A stretch of DNA of 64,000 nucleotides from Sialis fuliginosa (lineage: Eukaryota; Arthropoda; Insecta; Megaloptera; Sialidae). This document shows, one piece after another, positions 34,084 through 47,210 of this stretch. The stretch spans positions 6,696,001 to 6,760,000 of the forward strand of contig OY540815.1 in the NCBI GenBank assembly GCA_961205875.1, given 5' to 3'. The position numbers were made by a program, and so were the translations under genes. The notes under the pieces are model-generated. The model was not told the DNA's origin, did not search any database, and was given only the letters and a program-made list of their open reading frames with translations. Positions within the stretch are counted from its first letter, which is position 1. Each line of letters opens with the position of its first letter.

Positions 34084-35204
34084 CAAAAATTATACACCTA
34101 AACATTACCTTTCCATTAGTGAAAATAAAATCTATTCTTATCTACCTATATTATCTAACCAATCCAAAATTATCTACCTATTGGTGAAAACCGCATTGAA
34201 CTCTGTTCAGTAATTTTCGAGTCTATTAGCCTCATTCACACAAACGAACATTAATTTTTATATATAGAGATACTCGTAGTACAAATCATAAACAAACCTA
34301 ATAATTAAATGAATAAGGATGAAGGGGGCAAGATGAAAAGCTTAACATGTTAACTACTGAAGAAAAACATTAATTTGATATATACCAATCAATTATTCTA
34401 AAATATTACCTACTCTTTTAAAAAAATAAAGACAAAAAAAGATGTTTTATTTAATGCTGGGAAGGTTGAAACCATATTATTAAAACCTAATTATTTACAA
34501 TTTTTAAAACCGAGACTCTCGAAGAGATTTATAAAGTCGACATCGTAAATAAGATAAAATAAAGAAAACCACATAAATGATTAAGTATGTTTCATACATA
34601 GGTATCTCAAAATTGTATGCATTGCATATTATTTCTAATAACCAGAATAAATCTGTACCTTCATAAATTTTGATTACGAACGCCACTGGACGGGATGGTT
34701 TCACATCTTGCTCGTTGTTATTAACGCAATATAAAGGTCGTCCTCCTTGCACTTATGCGATAAATAACATTAGAAACGAGAATAAATTGATTAAATAACA
34801 ACATTATTCAAGAAAAGAACAGAATGTCTTTGAAACTAACAGAATCTTTAGTTTGTGGCTGTGTATTTTTTTCTCTTGAATCTAGTCATCCGAATTTCCC
34901 CAGTTTGATGTAGATTTGTTTGCGTGTTTTTAACCCTGACATATTTTCAATAGTGCGATAATATAGGTATACAGTAAAACCTCGATCTAACGGAATTCGA
35001 AAGTTACAAATTTCATCGATAAAATTAAATCAAACTATTCAAATTATAAACTAACATATTTCATATAAAATGATAATACTGAACCATTAATTAAAAAAAA
35101 AAACAGTCCTGCTGCAGGTATAAAGAAAATAGAATACAGGTTTTAATTTTAAAAAAATTAATAAAAATTAAGACAAGTGTAAGCTATACTTGCATAGTTA
35201 GTGT
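34084..35204. other. AT-rich stretch, nothing recognised
   Basis: An 82-codon minus frame at 34504-34752 has no recognisable motif. The rest is low-complexity AT sequence. Confidence 0.45.
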
Positions 35205-35590
35205 TCCGTGCCATCAACCCCCACTTAAATTATTGAAAATTTTGAAATACGTGTAGAGATAAAAAACATTCTGAGAAATATTTTTTGTCGAAAAACTTTT
35301 TCTCTAAAACTAATGGTTCAGCAAATATAAGGAAATAAACAATTAAATTGTTTATAACAATTGATCACGCTAGAATTTTTCAATCCTGATAATTTTGGCT
35401 CAATCTACACCTAATTTTCAATATTCATGATTTTTTTCTAATTTTTTTGAGCGATCCTTTTAGTGATAAGCTTGGGGGACAGTAATTTTTAAGCGTTTTT
35501 TCCGAAAAATTATTTAAAATATGCATAAAAAAATATATCATTATAATTATTAAATTTGTGCTTCAATAAACTTTTTCATTTGATAGGGAA
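35205..35590 (+). repeat. Family G repeat, copy 2
   Basis: Direct-orientation partner of 20595-20970, starting CCCCCACTTAAATTATTGAA and running through TGCATAAAAAAATATATCAT. Confidence 0.65.
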
Positions 35591-37069
35591 CACTAAAAAT
35601 TGATCAATAATTAAAATAAACTTGTATGGAATGAAATATATTTAATAAACAATTATATGATACTTTATTTTTTATAATAATCGCAATTTTCTATTACGTA
35701 ACATTTTATTTAGAAAATAACGTTGACATTTATTTAGGGTATCGTAAAGGTTTTTTCGTTATTTTGGTATAATATAAAGAATAAAGAAAGCTTATTTCTT
35801 TCAAATAAATATCACTCAAGAATACACTCACTGTATGTTATTTCAAAGGAATGAGGTATTCCATCTCGCGAAATAAATATTACCCTCTAAAAATATAAAT
35901 TGCTTTTTTTCTAGACCATACAACCGTGTCTCAATTGCGATGTTTTTGTATTTCGTTTAAAAAATTCCTGGAACTAAATTGATTTTACGAATAGGTAATT
36001 ACTTTTTTAATATCATAGTAGATAGTTAATTAAAATATAATTGACACTACATAAGTCTTTTGTACTGTGTATACAATACAATTGAGTTCTGAAGTTATGA
36101 TGCATTTCAAGACGGTATATTTACTTAAATACATATAATATACGTATATATTAAATATGTATAGGTATGCAAAATTGGATTTTTTATTATATTTGAGTTG
36201 ATGATACATTGAAATGTATTGCTTGAAATGTAATTATATTTTTTTTTGGTTGAAATTTATAGAAAATGACCATAGTTGTAATTTTTTTCAAGTAAAATGG
36301 TCGTATTTTTTTATTTACATATATAGTTTTATTATGATAAGATTTTTGGAATCAGTAGTTAAAAAACTTGATACAAAAAATCTATCTAAAACTCACTTTT
36401 TTTAATTTCTATTAAATTTTGAGTTATCAAAGAAATATACAATGATATTTTAAAATTAAATGAATGTAAAATACTAAAACAGTAAAATAAATTAATTTAA
36501 ATTCCAGAGCTAACTTGGACACAATTTTTAACCCTAGCTTCAAAGCTCTGAACTTTAATGAATAAAAAATCGTTGATAAAAATTACAAAGGGGTTCTAGG
36601 ACACTGCGAATATTTCTATTTATATCACAGTGCCGGCACGTAAAAATCTTTGAGAAGCACTGAGATGCAAGAGAGTTAATTTATTCTAAACCATTTTGCT
36701 TCCAACGTTTCGTATCTTCATCTAAAACCTAATTTTTCCAACCCTACAGAAAACGTATGCTACGTACTACATATAAATGTATATAAATTACTCAATTCCA
36801 TCTCCCCTCTAATAAACGGGATAATAATATTATACGAGAACGTTATAAGCGTGTCTATAAAATAGCAAGATGAACAAATTTATAGCATCTTTTGTCTTAT
36901 CTCTAACTGACGACCGATTTTTGTTTGGCGCCAATCGTACCGTCCGTCTGAAAACAGACTTATTCGTGATTTGTTTAGTCCAGGGCCGGAACAAAAGCTA
37001 CTACTACATGGGCGGAGATTTTAACAACGTTTTTAATCGGATAAATAATATAATTATTATTTACTTATT
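35591..37069. other. AT-rich stretch; one short shared block
   Basis: CCGTCTG...AGACTTATTCGTGATTTGTTTAGTC near 36940-36980 recurs as CCGTCTA...AGTCTACTTCGTGATTTGTTTAGTC at 38329-38368, a ~40-bp repeat of unknown class that lies in short open frames at both sites. Nothing else is recognised. Confidence 0.4.
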
Positions 37070-37081
37070 ATATATGTATCT

Positions 37082-37246
37082 ACAAGTCTTGAGGCTTCCG
37101 CGGTGATCTTGATATGGATCTTGGCTTCTGGGTGTAAGCCGCGTCGGTTTGGTCGTGTTATCGGTTAACGTTTCGTCACACATTGCAGTGAACATCTTCA
37201 GGGCTCTTCTAAAAGTGCACTGGCTTACACCCAGAAGCCAAGATCC
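37082..37246. mobile_element. Penelope-like snap-back mini-element with 12-bp target duplication
   Basis: One long arm (ACAAGTCTTGAGGCTTCCG to GTGCAC at 37220) is followed directly by a short inverted tip (TGGCTTACACCCAGAAGCC to AAGATCC). The exact 12-mer ATATATGTATCT occurs at 37070-37081 and 37247-37258. The outer ends equal those of the 5423-5648 element in the opposite orientation (GGATCTTGG at one end, AAGACTTGT at the other). The long arm holds a hammerhead-like core on the minus strand. Confidence 0.75.
37165..37205 (-). ncRNA. Hammerhead-like ribozyme core
   Basis: Minus strand: CTGAAGA (37201-37195), a bulged stem II candidate GTTCAC/GTGTGAC, GAAA (37174-37171), then CGTT giving a GUU cleavage-type triplet. 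Stem I pairing is not convincing, so activity is doubtful. Confidence 0.45.
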
Positions 37247-37745
37247 ATATATGTATCTGTTTTTTGTGTCCGAGAGAATCTCTAAAACTACTGTGGCTAT
37301 ATTTTTTATAATCTATTCGCTAAGGTCAGTACATTTACATTGAACAGTAAATAATATTAATAATAGAAATCTTAATTTGAATTAAAATCACTGTTTGGGA
37401 ACTCCAGAAGGGTTCAAGTTTTATCCGATAGGTGGCAGAGTGGTCACTGACAATTGCGAATACATAATATAAAACAAAGTCTGTCTGTACATGCACGATT
37501 TTCTCAATAACTTCTGAACGGATTTTATTTCGGTTTTCACTCATAGATAGAGTGTTTCACGAGGAAGGTTTTGTTGTATAATTTGTAGATATTTTTGTAA
37601 ATTTCATCAATTCGGAAAAAAACTATCGTCGAAGAGTGCGCTGCGTAAATAGTTATCTATAAGTTTAATAGGTTTATTACAGATTAAATTTATATTCCCG
37701 AGTAACACCAGGTCCAATGCACTAGTTTATTATAAATAAATTATA

Positions 37746-38234
37746 AAACGGCCAAGTGCGTGTTGGGCACGCACATGATAGGTTTCCGTAGTCATTACGA
37801 TTTATAAACAAGAGTTATTTCATTTTTTTTTATAAACTATTCTAGCTACAGTGTTCGTTATAATTTTTATTGAACGTACTAACTAAAAGCTACATTCTGG
37901 ATTTTTTTTAGATTTTTTGTTTTAATAGTTTAGAAAATAGAAGGAGGGAGGGGACGCTCTGATAACGACATTTAAATGTAAATATATCGTGACTGAATGG
38001 TTAAAATCACAAGGTCATATAACATTTTTTGTTGCATTTTAAGAGACCTATTTAAAGATACCCTACTCAATGGGGTAAGTAAAAAAAAAATATTTTTTTC
38101 AAAAATCTTATCATTTATGTTTTTGTGTTATCAGTCTGCGTCCGTATACCAAATTTCATCTTAATCGAGTTAAAATTTTTGAGGACGGACATTGCTAAAC
38201 TATAAGGTTTTCTAGTTTTCTACGGAAACCTAAA
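37746..38234. repeat. Family F repeat with inverted ATAGGTTTCCGTAG ends
   Basis: GGCCAAGTGCGTGTTGGGC then GATAGGTTTCCGTAGTC on the left; TTTTCTACGGAAACCTAAA on the right, so the tips are inverted. The interior matches the 14690-15060 block in reverse orientation. The GCCAAGTGCGTG start is a hallmark of a widespread insect repeat class. Confidence 0.6.
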
Positions 38235-39724
38235 AACTGATATGGATATCATAGTATACATAGATAAGTGTGTTATTTTTTTAAAGACACTTGTTTTGAG
38301 CAGTAATTTTATATACACCAACCCTGGCGTTGTCCGTCTATGGAGTCTACTTCGTGATTTGTTTAGTCTATGCTCGTAAAGATGCTGAAGCTCGTGTACC
38401 GAAAAACTATCAAGCAATTTCGCAAAACTTGTGTTCTTTTATTTTGAATCTAAATGAGGATTTTGATTTTTATGTTTGTGAAAAAGAGAAGAGATTGAAT
38501 TATTTAAAATGTTTTAGTAAGCTTCGCTATCTAAGCTCTATTGTAGATAAAGATTATTACTAACTTATTATTTACATATATGAATATAAACTCTAACGTA
38601 TATAAAACATTCAGCAGTGTCCTATGTTTTTAGTGCATCAATCGCCATTGAATATGTAGATTTTAACTTTACAGTATCGTCTATAATTATTCGAACGATA
38701 GAATATTTTAAATTTATATAGGTAAGTAAGTAATTTATTACACTCTACACCAAAAACATTCGGCTTTGAAGAGCAAGTTGGCCAATGTATGTTATGTTTA
38801 ATATTGCAATTGTTTTTGAGTCCACAAAATCGAGTAGGTAGCATCACAAAAATTTTAACCTTAACCTACTCGTTTTTTATTTTTTGAATCATTCAAAGAT
38901 TTAAATAATACATTATCATTTTAAATCAATATATGTGTATGTTTATTCATTTTAATGTTATTTTTGATGTACTTTTTTTTTACTTAAAGGGCTGTAGATA
39001 ATTACTAAATTATATATCAGAATCATCTGAAATTTGAATACGTAAAACTAAACTATATAATGGATATTTTCTGACCATTTATAACTTCGTATGATTTATA
39101 GTTCCAGAGTACTATGTCGCTAAACAGAAGATGTTTTTTACCCAACCTGTATAAAATAGTATACATACATATACAGATGTCCCATGGGAAGGTCTTGAAA
39201 CTAATTAGCTGTCATTTTCAAATGGATACAGTTATTGAAAAAAAATATGTTGAAAAGAAGAGAGTCTGCAATTTTATTCAAGCTATGGTAGAAGCAAGTA
39301 TGTGCGCATCAAAATGAATAATCTGACTTTTAGAGGAAACGTGTATAGCAGTTCTTGTAGGGGGGGGGGGTCGTATTAAATATGAAAAACATAAAGTTAA
39401 GAGTGAAACCACACTAAAAAGATTAACGTCCAGTATTGGCTGAGTGCGAAGTAGGTGGTGGGGGAAACAAAATCGATCGCAGCGCACGAGGTGGCCAAAA
39501 GGGAACTTGAGACGGGATAATTTTTAACTAAAAATAAAAAGGTCAACATGATTAACCACACTATAGTCATAAAGAATCGTCTAAAAAATATGTTTTTTAC
39601 TATATTTTATTGAAATTATTCGTTTAATTACTTACTTTTCGTTTTGACCGGTATGTCAAAGCCCGCCCTAGTTGTAACCACTAGTCGGCGCTATCATCGT
39701 GCACGCTGCGAATTATCAAGTTTA
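38235..39724. other. No recognised gene
   Basis: A 77-codon frame at 38330-38563 (reading KNYQAISQNLCSFILNLNED) is the least AT-driven but shows no motif I know. A ten-base G run lies at about 39361. A GC-richer patch at 39650-39715 (CCGGTATGTCAAAGCCCGCC, AGTCGGCGC) has no frame. Confidence 0.4.
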
Positions 39725-39725
39725 A

Positions 39726-39914
39726 CTAAATGCTCCTTTAACTAACTGTCATATTATTAACAGAACCAAGCATAATATATTTAATCAAATGTGTTTTTAA
39801 TTTTCTATACTATGTTTTTACAACGCATATTATGTACATTTTTTATTGAGAGCCTTAATATTAATTCTAAATCATGTTTGTGATTTACAAAATTTAGGTT
39901 AAAGGAGCATTTAG
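39726..39914. mobile_element. Small MITE with CTAAATGCTCCTTTAAC TIRs
   Basis: CTAAATGCTCCTTTAAC (39726-39742) is exactly inverted at 39898-39914. The 189-bp unit is AT-rich and non-coding. No target duplication is certain. Confidence 0.65.
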
Positions 39915-40244
39915 CGCTAAAGGAGTTTTAAATTGGTTGATAATACCAGGCATATAACTCATTATTTATTTAAACTTATGCGTTATGTAGTCAATAAATT
40001 CACATTAAAATATTTTTTTGTGTAATTTTTAGGAAAATTATCGATAATTTTAGCATTTGTTTCATCAATAAAATAAATTGATGCACTAATAATTTATTAA
40101 ATTTTATTTGTTCCCATTAAAAACTGCAGTCTTTTTTCTTTTCAATGTTTTTTTTTATTTTTTCAATAACAGCATCCGTTTGAAAATGACTGATTAGTTT
40201 CAAAAACTTCCCGTGGACATTAGGGTGTTTTTTTCGGTTCCATT

Positions 40245-40650
40245 GGCCTATTTTCTCATTTGATTAACATGGGAAAAATTAATAATATTAATAAATTTTT
40301 CAACGAGCGTGAATAGCTCGTTGATAATTTTTTTTTGAAAATTTCTCAGAGGAATATTTTGTAGAAAATTAAGTGCTCAATTCATAAATCCAGTAATTTT
40401 AAAGATATGTTTGTTTAAAAATTACCATAAAAATTGGATTTTACTTTTTATGATAATTTTTAAAAGAATATATCTTTAAAAATACTGGATCTATGAATTG
40501 AGCACTTGGGATCTTTTTTATAGGAAATTGAATTCTCTATAATATGCTGCTGTAAGAAATTAAAATAAATAAATTTTTCAACGAGCTATTCACGCATAAG
40601 TAAAATTAAATTACTTTTCCCATGTTAATCAAATGAGAAAAAGACTCGGT
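40245..40650. mobile_element. Fold-back element with nested inverted repeats
   Basis: TTTTCTCATTTGATTAACAT and AACGAGCGTGAATAGCTCG on the left are inverted as GAGCTATTCACGC and ATGTTAATCAAATGAGAAAA on the right. An inner pair, AAGTGCTCAATTCAT and ATGAATTGAGCACTT, brackets ATTACCATAAAAATTGG. It is a hairpin-type non-autonomous element. Confidence 0.65.
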
Positions 40651-43600
40651 TTGTGCCGTTCACAGGTTTTATCTACGAGTTAACTTTTGATCCAAAGCTA
40701 AAAACACGTTACTGTACATACAATCTAATTAATAACATTTCTGTATTATAATTAATATTATTCTGATATCAATAGTTAACCGTAAATGACTTCATAACCG
40801 AGACATTATACATATAAGTATACCTATGTATATACAATATTCGATTACCTACATTTATATAGATATACATAAATCCATTCCTTTTATGGGTGAAAAAATT
40901 TGTTAGATCGTCTAGAAATTTATCTTTTTACGTTCAGAACACGTAAAGCTTTTCCAAGCGATTTGTATGGCGAATGTTATTGAGTAGTTCGCCATTACTT
41001 TCGTTTCTTTATTTTGAATGTAAATTAAGGTTTTGATCTGTGCAGTTGTTGAAGCACAGAATCACGTTCAGGAATGTTCTTGTTACACCAAACGCTCTGT
41101 TACAACAACTATAATAGTTAATTGAAATTGATTCTGTTGGTTCTTTTTGTTTGTTGTGTGTTCGTTAATTGATCGAATAGTTGGGGTAATTGCTTTTGGT
41201 TTTATTTCATACGAGACGTATTTATTAGTGAATATTTATATATAAATTATACTCCCCACTTTCCTTCTCTCAATTGAAATTGATCTGTAAAATAAATAAT
41301 GATTCCAAATAGATGTGTTAATGAATTATTACTATATAGGTATAATGTACATATATGAAAGATACGCCGCTGTCTTTACGGAGCACATTTTTGCGGAGTA
41401 CACTGGTAACGGTGTTCGGTAGGTGTCATGTCTTTGTAGATTAATACAAATAAATAATACATAATGTTAATGTAAGTATTTAAATTATTTTGATACTTCC
41501 TAAACTAAAACTTCATAGAAATTAATATCAACACTTCAAGAATTGATATAATTAAAATAATCATTAACGTATAATATAAACGGTTTAATATGAAAACACG
41601 TTTATAGAAAATTTTACAATCATTTTAATGTTATTCTCTAGAATTTTAAAATATCATATTTTAGAAATACTTAAAAGTCCTTACACCCTAAAACTTCCGG
41701 GAAAATTTTATTCACGATTGTTAAACCTCTCCACAAACTAAATATTAGAAATACCACTTTTACGCATAATGGTAAACCTGGGCTATAAAAAACTTTAAGT
41801 GCTAAAACCTACGGAAAAGGTTTTTAAAATATACTAAAATCATATTGAAATTTCTGCATTTAAAACGCTTTCATTCGTATTTGTCGTATTAAAAAATTTC
41901 ATATCCATTGTTGGTATATAATGCACTTTTTGAAGTAGGTACGACTAGATTTTATTAAAAAATTTCATTGCAAAAAATTAAATTGAATTTGACTTATTAC
42001 TTAAACTTTAATATTGTAGAGGAAAGTGGGGGAATGGCGCACACCTAAGTAATATTCATTCTTGTAATACACAAATTTGTCATCTAGGACATTAAACAAA
42101 AGATTTAAAAAAATATTTTTCCAAATATATTAAATGTAAAAATATCGCTGAACAAAAAATCACATTTTCAATATTAAATTTTCCGCACTGACTAAACAAT
42201 ATCTTAATAAAATTTGACCAAAAAACATAGATCACTGTCAAGCCTAGTATATTTAATACAAAAGAAAGAAGAAAAAAAAATTATAGTACAAAAATAAATA
42301 AAAAAGTCAAACTTTATTAAAGTTGTAAAATCGGATTTCGGAGTTTTGATTCTAACAATCCTCCACACACATGTGTGATGTGATGTGTGTGGGATTGACA
42401 TCTATCGGGAGAATCGGGAATTAATAACAAGACTTGGGATTTAGGGGAAACGCGGTAGGGGGATTTACTACCCGCGTAAGTGAGAGATAGGCACACGATT
42501 TGCAGGGCTAAACAATGTTATTTCTTTTATTTTAGTCTTTTAAGGATGTATATTTCGTCGAGAAATAGTTAAAAGTTGAAGAAGTTATTCCTTATTAAGG
42601 GGGGCAGACCTAGTTGGGATTTTTTTTTGGCCACGCATTAAAATAATTAATAACAAATGTTTTTCGACATGAAAAATATGTATTTACAGAAAATATTATA
42701 ATTTTTTTATGGTAAAATATTAAAAAAATAAGTGGGATACAGCAAATTTGGGAGGGGTCAAAAAAAAGTGTTTTGCCGTGATCACTACTGCTCGTCACTA
42801 GATCATCTGAAATAAAAAATTAATAAAAGGGATCATTAACTAATGACATAATGCTCCGGATGGACGAAGGGATTTGAAAATTTTTAAATTTTCACAAAAT
42901 GGCGGATGTTGAAAGTCAAAGTTCTTTATTCGACTAAAATTTCACTCGCAATTTCGGCTATAAAAAAAATCGTCAAAAGTGAGAAAAATTTCAAACCGAT
43001 CGGCAAAGCCGTTCTCAAGTTACAGTGATCACCGACTTCGAAAACATGGTTTCGAGAAAAACGCGTTTGAAGTTTTGAGTACGATTTGCATGTACATAGA
43101 TAAAAAATTTATTTTGGAACTTACACTGAATCGTCTATTCCAGGACATTTGTATGCCCCATTAAATCTAAAGTACCCACATACAAATTTCAAAAGGTTTT
43201 ACTACATAGTTTCAAAGTTATTATTATTTTTTTAAATTAACATGGGCTCTTGGTGTATTGACAGTTAATTTCAATAAAACACATGGTTAAATCGCCAAGA
43301 AAAATCTGCAATTTTCACAACACGTTACTTACATATTTAACAATAACTTCATAAAAAATTTATACATATTCAGTAACTAAATTGCGAACAAAAAAATATT
43401 GCTGAAAAATACTGAGAAAAAAATGGCGTACTGAAATGTAATGATATGTTTTATTACATATTTTTTCATATATGTAAGCATATGAACAACTAATATTATT
43501 ATTTTCATTGCATTTGTATGTTCCACATAATATGTTCTAAATAATATTTATTATTATTTTGAAGTCATTTATAATAATTAATAAAATACTTGTTTTTTTT

Positions 43601-44531
43601 CTGACACATGAATTTAAATGGCATTCACAAACATAAGTACTAATATTGTTTATGTATAGTATATAAACGAAATTGACTTTCATACAAGCATTTTAAGTGA
43701 ATGAATAATTCATAATTTGATTTTGATCGTTCATTGCACATAATTTTTGACAACAAATACATGACTCTAGATTCGCCGATGGCTGTGAAATACAATATCT
43801 ATACATATTATAAAACAAAGTCCCTCATCGCATCTATCTGTCTGCTTGTGCACGATTTTTTCAGTAACCGATTTTGTTCCGGTTTTCACGAGGAAAATTT
43901 AAGTGCATAATTTGTGGATATTAACCCGCGTTTATATTGAATAAAAAAAATGTCACATAACTGCCAGTTATAAATCCGACACTTATCTAAATATTTGCTC
44001 GTGTGAAACCTTATTTAAAATATTCACCTGACTTTTACAATATATGTATATTTGTTATCGGCCATGGAAAAAATTCTATCGAAATTCTCATATGAATATT
44101 ATTTTGACTGTTCAAATTTTATGATATTGATTTTAAAATACAAAAATAAATTGACGTTGAGAAGAACATTAGAAAATAACTACTTATACATTTTAAAATA
44201 TTAAATTAAAAATCCACTGTTTCGAATGGTCAACATGTCCATTGGCACCCCTATATATGTACATACATACATATATAAAATCAATAATACAAAAGCTCAG
44301 AATAAAGCCATGTAATCGTCAATTCTTTCTTATATATCTATTTGTTCCTACAATATTCAGGGGTAGATATATGAAATTTGTATGAATATTAGGGGAAGAT
44401 GGCACAAAACAAATGAGCCTGAAATATATTGAATAATAATTATTAGACAGGTTGACATATTCGTTAAATAGCCCAAAATGAATAAAAAACCTATTTATAA
44501 AAAGATTTTGAAAAATATATATTTTTACCTA
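40651..44531. other. Long AT-rich stretch, nothing recognised
   Basis: No open frame with recognisable motif. CCACACACATGTGTG...TGTGTGTGG near 42362-42390 is a short hairpin. CAAAATGGCGGATGTTG near 42895 and the surrounding 42840-43160 block look like a repeat interior but no second copy is seen here. Confidence 0.45.
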
Positions 44532-44533
44532 TA

Positions 44534-45379
44534 CAAGTGCGTTCACGATGAAAGGAACAAATTCGTTTAAAATTCAGGTAATTATTTTGTGGAAAAACGC
44601 TCGGACACATCGATTAGTATTTTTAGTTGCGGATTTTTTAACATAACAAAATTGTATACATGATGTCTCAGGAAAAACATGCAGTCATCATTGATTTTTT
44701 TAAATAGAACACCCTATATATTATACCATTTTTGAATTGTGCGATAAATTCTGAACACTTTTTGTACAGCATATCATATCTCTAAAATCAGTGGTTTTCG
44801 GAATAATGACGTTTGAAAATTGGCATTTTGAAATACACACAAGTCAAATAAAATGTTTAAATTGAAAAAATAAACTTTGAACATTTTTTTAAAAGCCAAC
44901 AAAAACATCCTGGTATTGCAAAAAAAAGAAAAAAAAATTAAAGAAAAAACATTGAACTTTTTTTTCCTTTTTTTTCTTTTTTTCTTTTTTTTGCAATACC
45001 AGGATGTTTTTGTTGGCTTTTAAAAAAATGTTCAAAGTTTATTTTTTCAATTTAAACATTTTATTTGACTTGTGTGTATTTCAAAATGCCAATTTTCAAA
45101 CGTCATTATTCCGAAAACCACTGATTTTAGAGATATGATATGCTGTACAAAAAGTGTTCAGAATTTATCGCACAATTCAAAAATGGTATAATATATAGGG
45201 TGTTCTATTTAAAAAAATCAATGATGACTCCATATGTTTTTTCTGAGACACCCTGTATACAATTTTCTTATGTCAAAAAATCCGCAACTAAAAATACTAA
45301 ACGACGGGTCCGAGCGTTTTTCCACAAAATAATTACCTGAATTTTAAACGAATTTGTTCCTTTCATCGTGAACGCACTG
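44534..45379. mobile_element. 846-bp near-perfect fold-back element, TA-flanked
   Basis: Arms of about 400 bp run from CAAGTGCGTTCACGATGAAA to the centre near 44957 and back with few mismatches. The tips are CAAGTGCGTTCACG and the reversed right end CAGTGCGTTCACG. TA lies at 44532-44533 and 45380-45381. The centre is a purine A/G-rich block meeting its T/C complement. The 66-codon frame at 45140-45340 lies in one arm. TA flanks suggest a Tc1/mariner-mobilised fold-back; the arms being so alike suggests recent origin or gene conversion. Confidence 0.85.
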
Positions 45380-45381
45380 TA

Positions 45382-46497
45382 TACTGAATTATTCAAAAAA
45401 ATCAAATGACATCATTAAAAATCTAAATTAAAACATACCAAAAAACAAATTTCAATCTTTTTATGTATTTATTTGCATCTTAAATTATTCGAAAAAAAAT
45501 CTTTTAGTAAATTTTATAATACTTTGTATTTTTTGAGGTCAAAAAAGTTGGTTGAGTGGTGGGAAGCACATCTCCACTTGTAATGATTTAAAACAAAAAA
45601 ATCAAATATACTTTTATTTTATAGACTTGTAATTATTACCTAAAATTAGACATTTAAATTAATAAAAAACATTTTTTCGTTGAAAATCGAGAAAAATAAG
45701 AAATTAATAATAAAAATAATTAATAAATAATTTTAGGTAATACGAAAACTATTAGTGTTAAAACTATAGCTCGATTGGTTAATTAGAATTTCGTTTCTGC
45801 TTTCCACCAACCGAAACAAGTTAAAGATTTAGTAACAAATTTTACACTAACATTCTTTTCAATGTGCTATAACATCGTAAATACTTTGAATTTCGGTCTA
45901 CAATTTTAACAGTATACCTACTCTCAATATTTAAAAACTCCATATAACTGAAAACCGGTCCTGGCACTTGTTATAAGCACAATATATTTCACTTACGTAT
46001 GTATGGACATGTATTTTACATCCCACATTACATTTTATTTGTATGTGTGTTTATAGTATATTTATTGCAGGCACTTTTGGCAACGTACAACTACTTCTAG
46101 TATCTTGGCTGACAACTCAATAGTTTCTGTAAGAAGAAGGCAATAATCCGTTAAGAGGATGTGCGAGAATATCAAATATTTATTGTTATAGAGTACAGAA
46201 ATATGTATTTTCTTTAGTGACTTATACAGAATGACACAGTTAACAGTTTTATATAATTATTTATTCATTTCAAAGTTTGAAATGAATGTATCCAAGTTTT
46301 GAAAGATGATTATAAAATTATTATTAGTATTATTTATTTTACAGTCTATGAAAAAAATTATAATAGAGAGCAAAGTTCCCTACTACCCCCACCCAACCCC
46401 TCTTCTGTCGGTCTGAATATTAATTAATTAATTAATTAACCGATTTCGAAATTTATTTTACAAAATTGTATTTCATTTAAAACGTAAAGAAAAATGT
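45382..46497. other. AT-rich stretch, nothing recognised
   Basis: Contains a short AATT tetranucleotide repeat near 46421-46439 (TTAATTAATTAATTAATTAA) and a CCCCCACCCAACCCC patch near 46387. No gene. Confidence 0.5.
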
Positions 46498-47210
46498 ACC
46501 TTGTGTCTGGATGTTGAATTTTCTTTAGTTCACGATAACTACTGTAAAAATGCACTGAATTGAATTATTTTTTGGGAAAAATGTTTATTTTAATGAGTAT
46601 TCCAAACCTATTGATTTTGATGTTAATCGGATTAATGGTTTTAGAAATATTCGAAATATTGTATCTATTATCGTCTAAGGCGGTTATTACACTATCAAAT
46701 AAATATGTCAAAGATCTTTGACAAAGATTTGATCATATTTCTTTGATAAAATACGAGATTTTGTTGTATTACACTATATAAAATATTTGATAATATTTTC
46801 TCAGTATTATCTAGGAATATTTTCTTCTTTTTTGGTGCATTTGCAGTTTTTATAATCATATAATACTAGATTATGTTGATATTCAAATATTACTAATTAT
46901 ATAACTGTAACTGTCAGTGATAACTTGGCAATCACCATTTTTTTTTTGACATCAAAAAACTTTGTTCAAATATAAGACTGTCATTAACTATGATTATAGA
47001 AATATTATGAAGGTAAATATTATAAAAGTTGACTTATTACACTGTCATATTTCTTTGATCAAAGAAATTTAATCACATTTTTTTAATAGTGTAATAGCCG
47101 CCTAACAAAGAGACTTTGCAAGGTGTATCTCGCCAATTTAAACTCATAGTTCAATCGAACCTAAAGGACACTTATTTATTTATAGATGCCAAAGCAGCAA
47201 TTAAAAGGGG
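46498..47210 (+). repeat. Family B repeat, interrupted copy
   Basis: The two parts 46498-46675 and 47106-47210 match 8690-8965 end to end once the MITE at 46679-47102 is removed, with GTATCTATTATCGTCTAA on one side and ACTTTGCAAGGTGTATCT on the other. Confidence 0.75.
46679..47102. mobile_element. Harbinger-type MITE with TAA duplication
   Basis: The left end GGCGGTTATTACACTATCAA and reversed right end GGCGGCTATTACACTATTAA are TIRs. TAA flanks at 46676-46678 and 47103-47105. The empty site is seen in the 8.69-8.97 kb copy of family B. A 3-bp TWA target and GG-initial TIRs are the standard signs of PIF/Harbinger. The 424-bp body is non-coding and contains several AAAGATCTTTGAC/TTTCTTTGAT-type sub-repeats. 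Confidence 0.85.

Noticed and set aside
42360..42392. CCACACACATGTG hairpin as a regulatory RNA
   Set aside because: It is a short CA/TG simple-sequence inversion with no other support.
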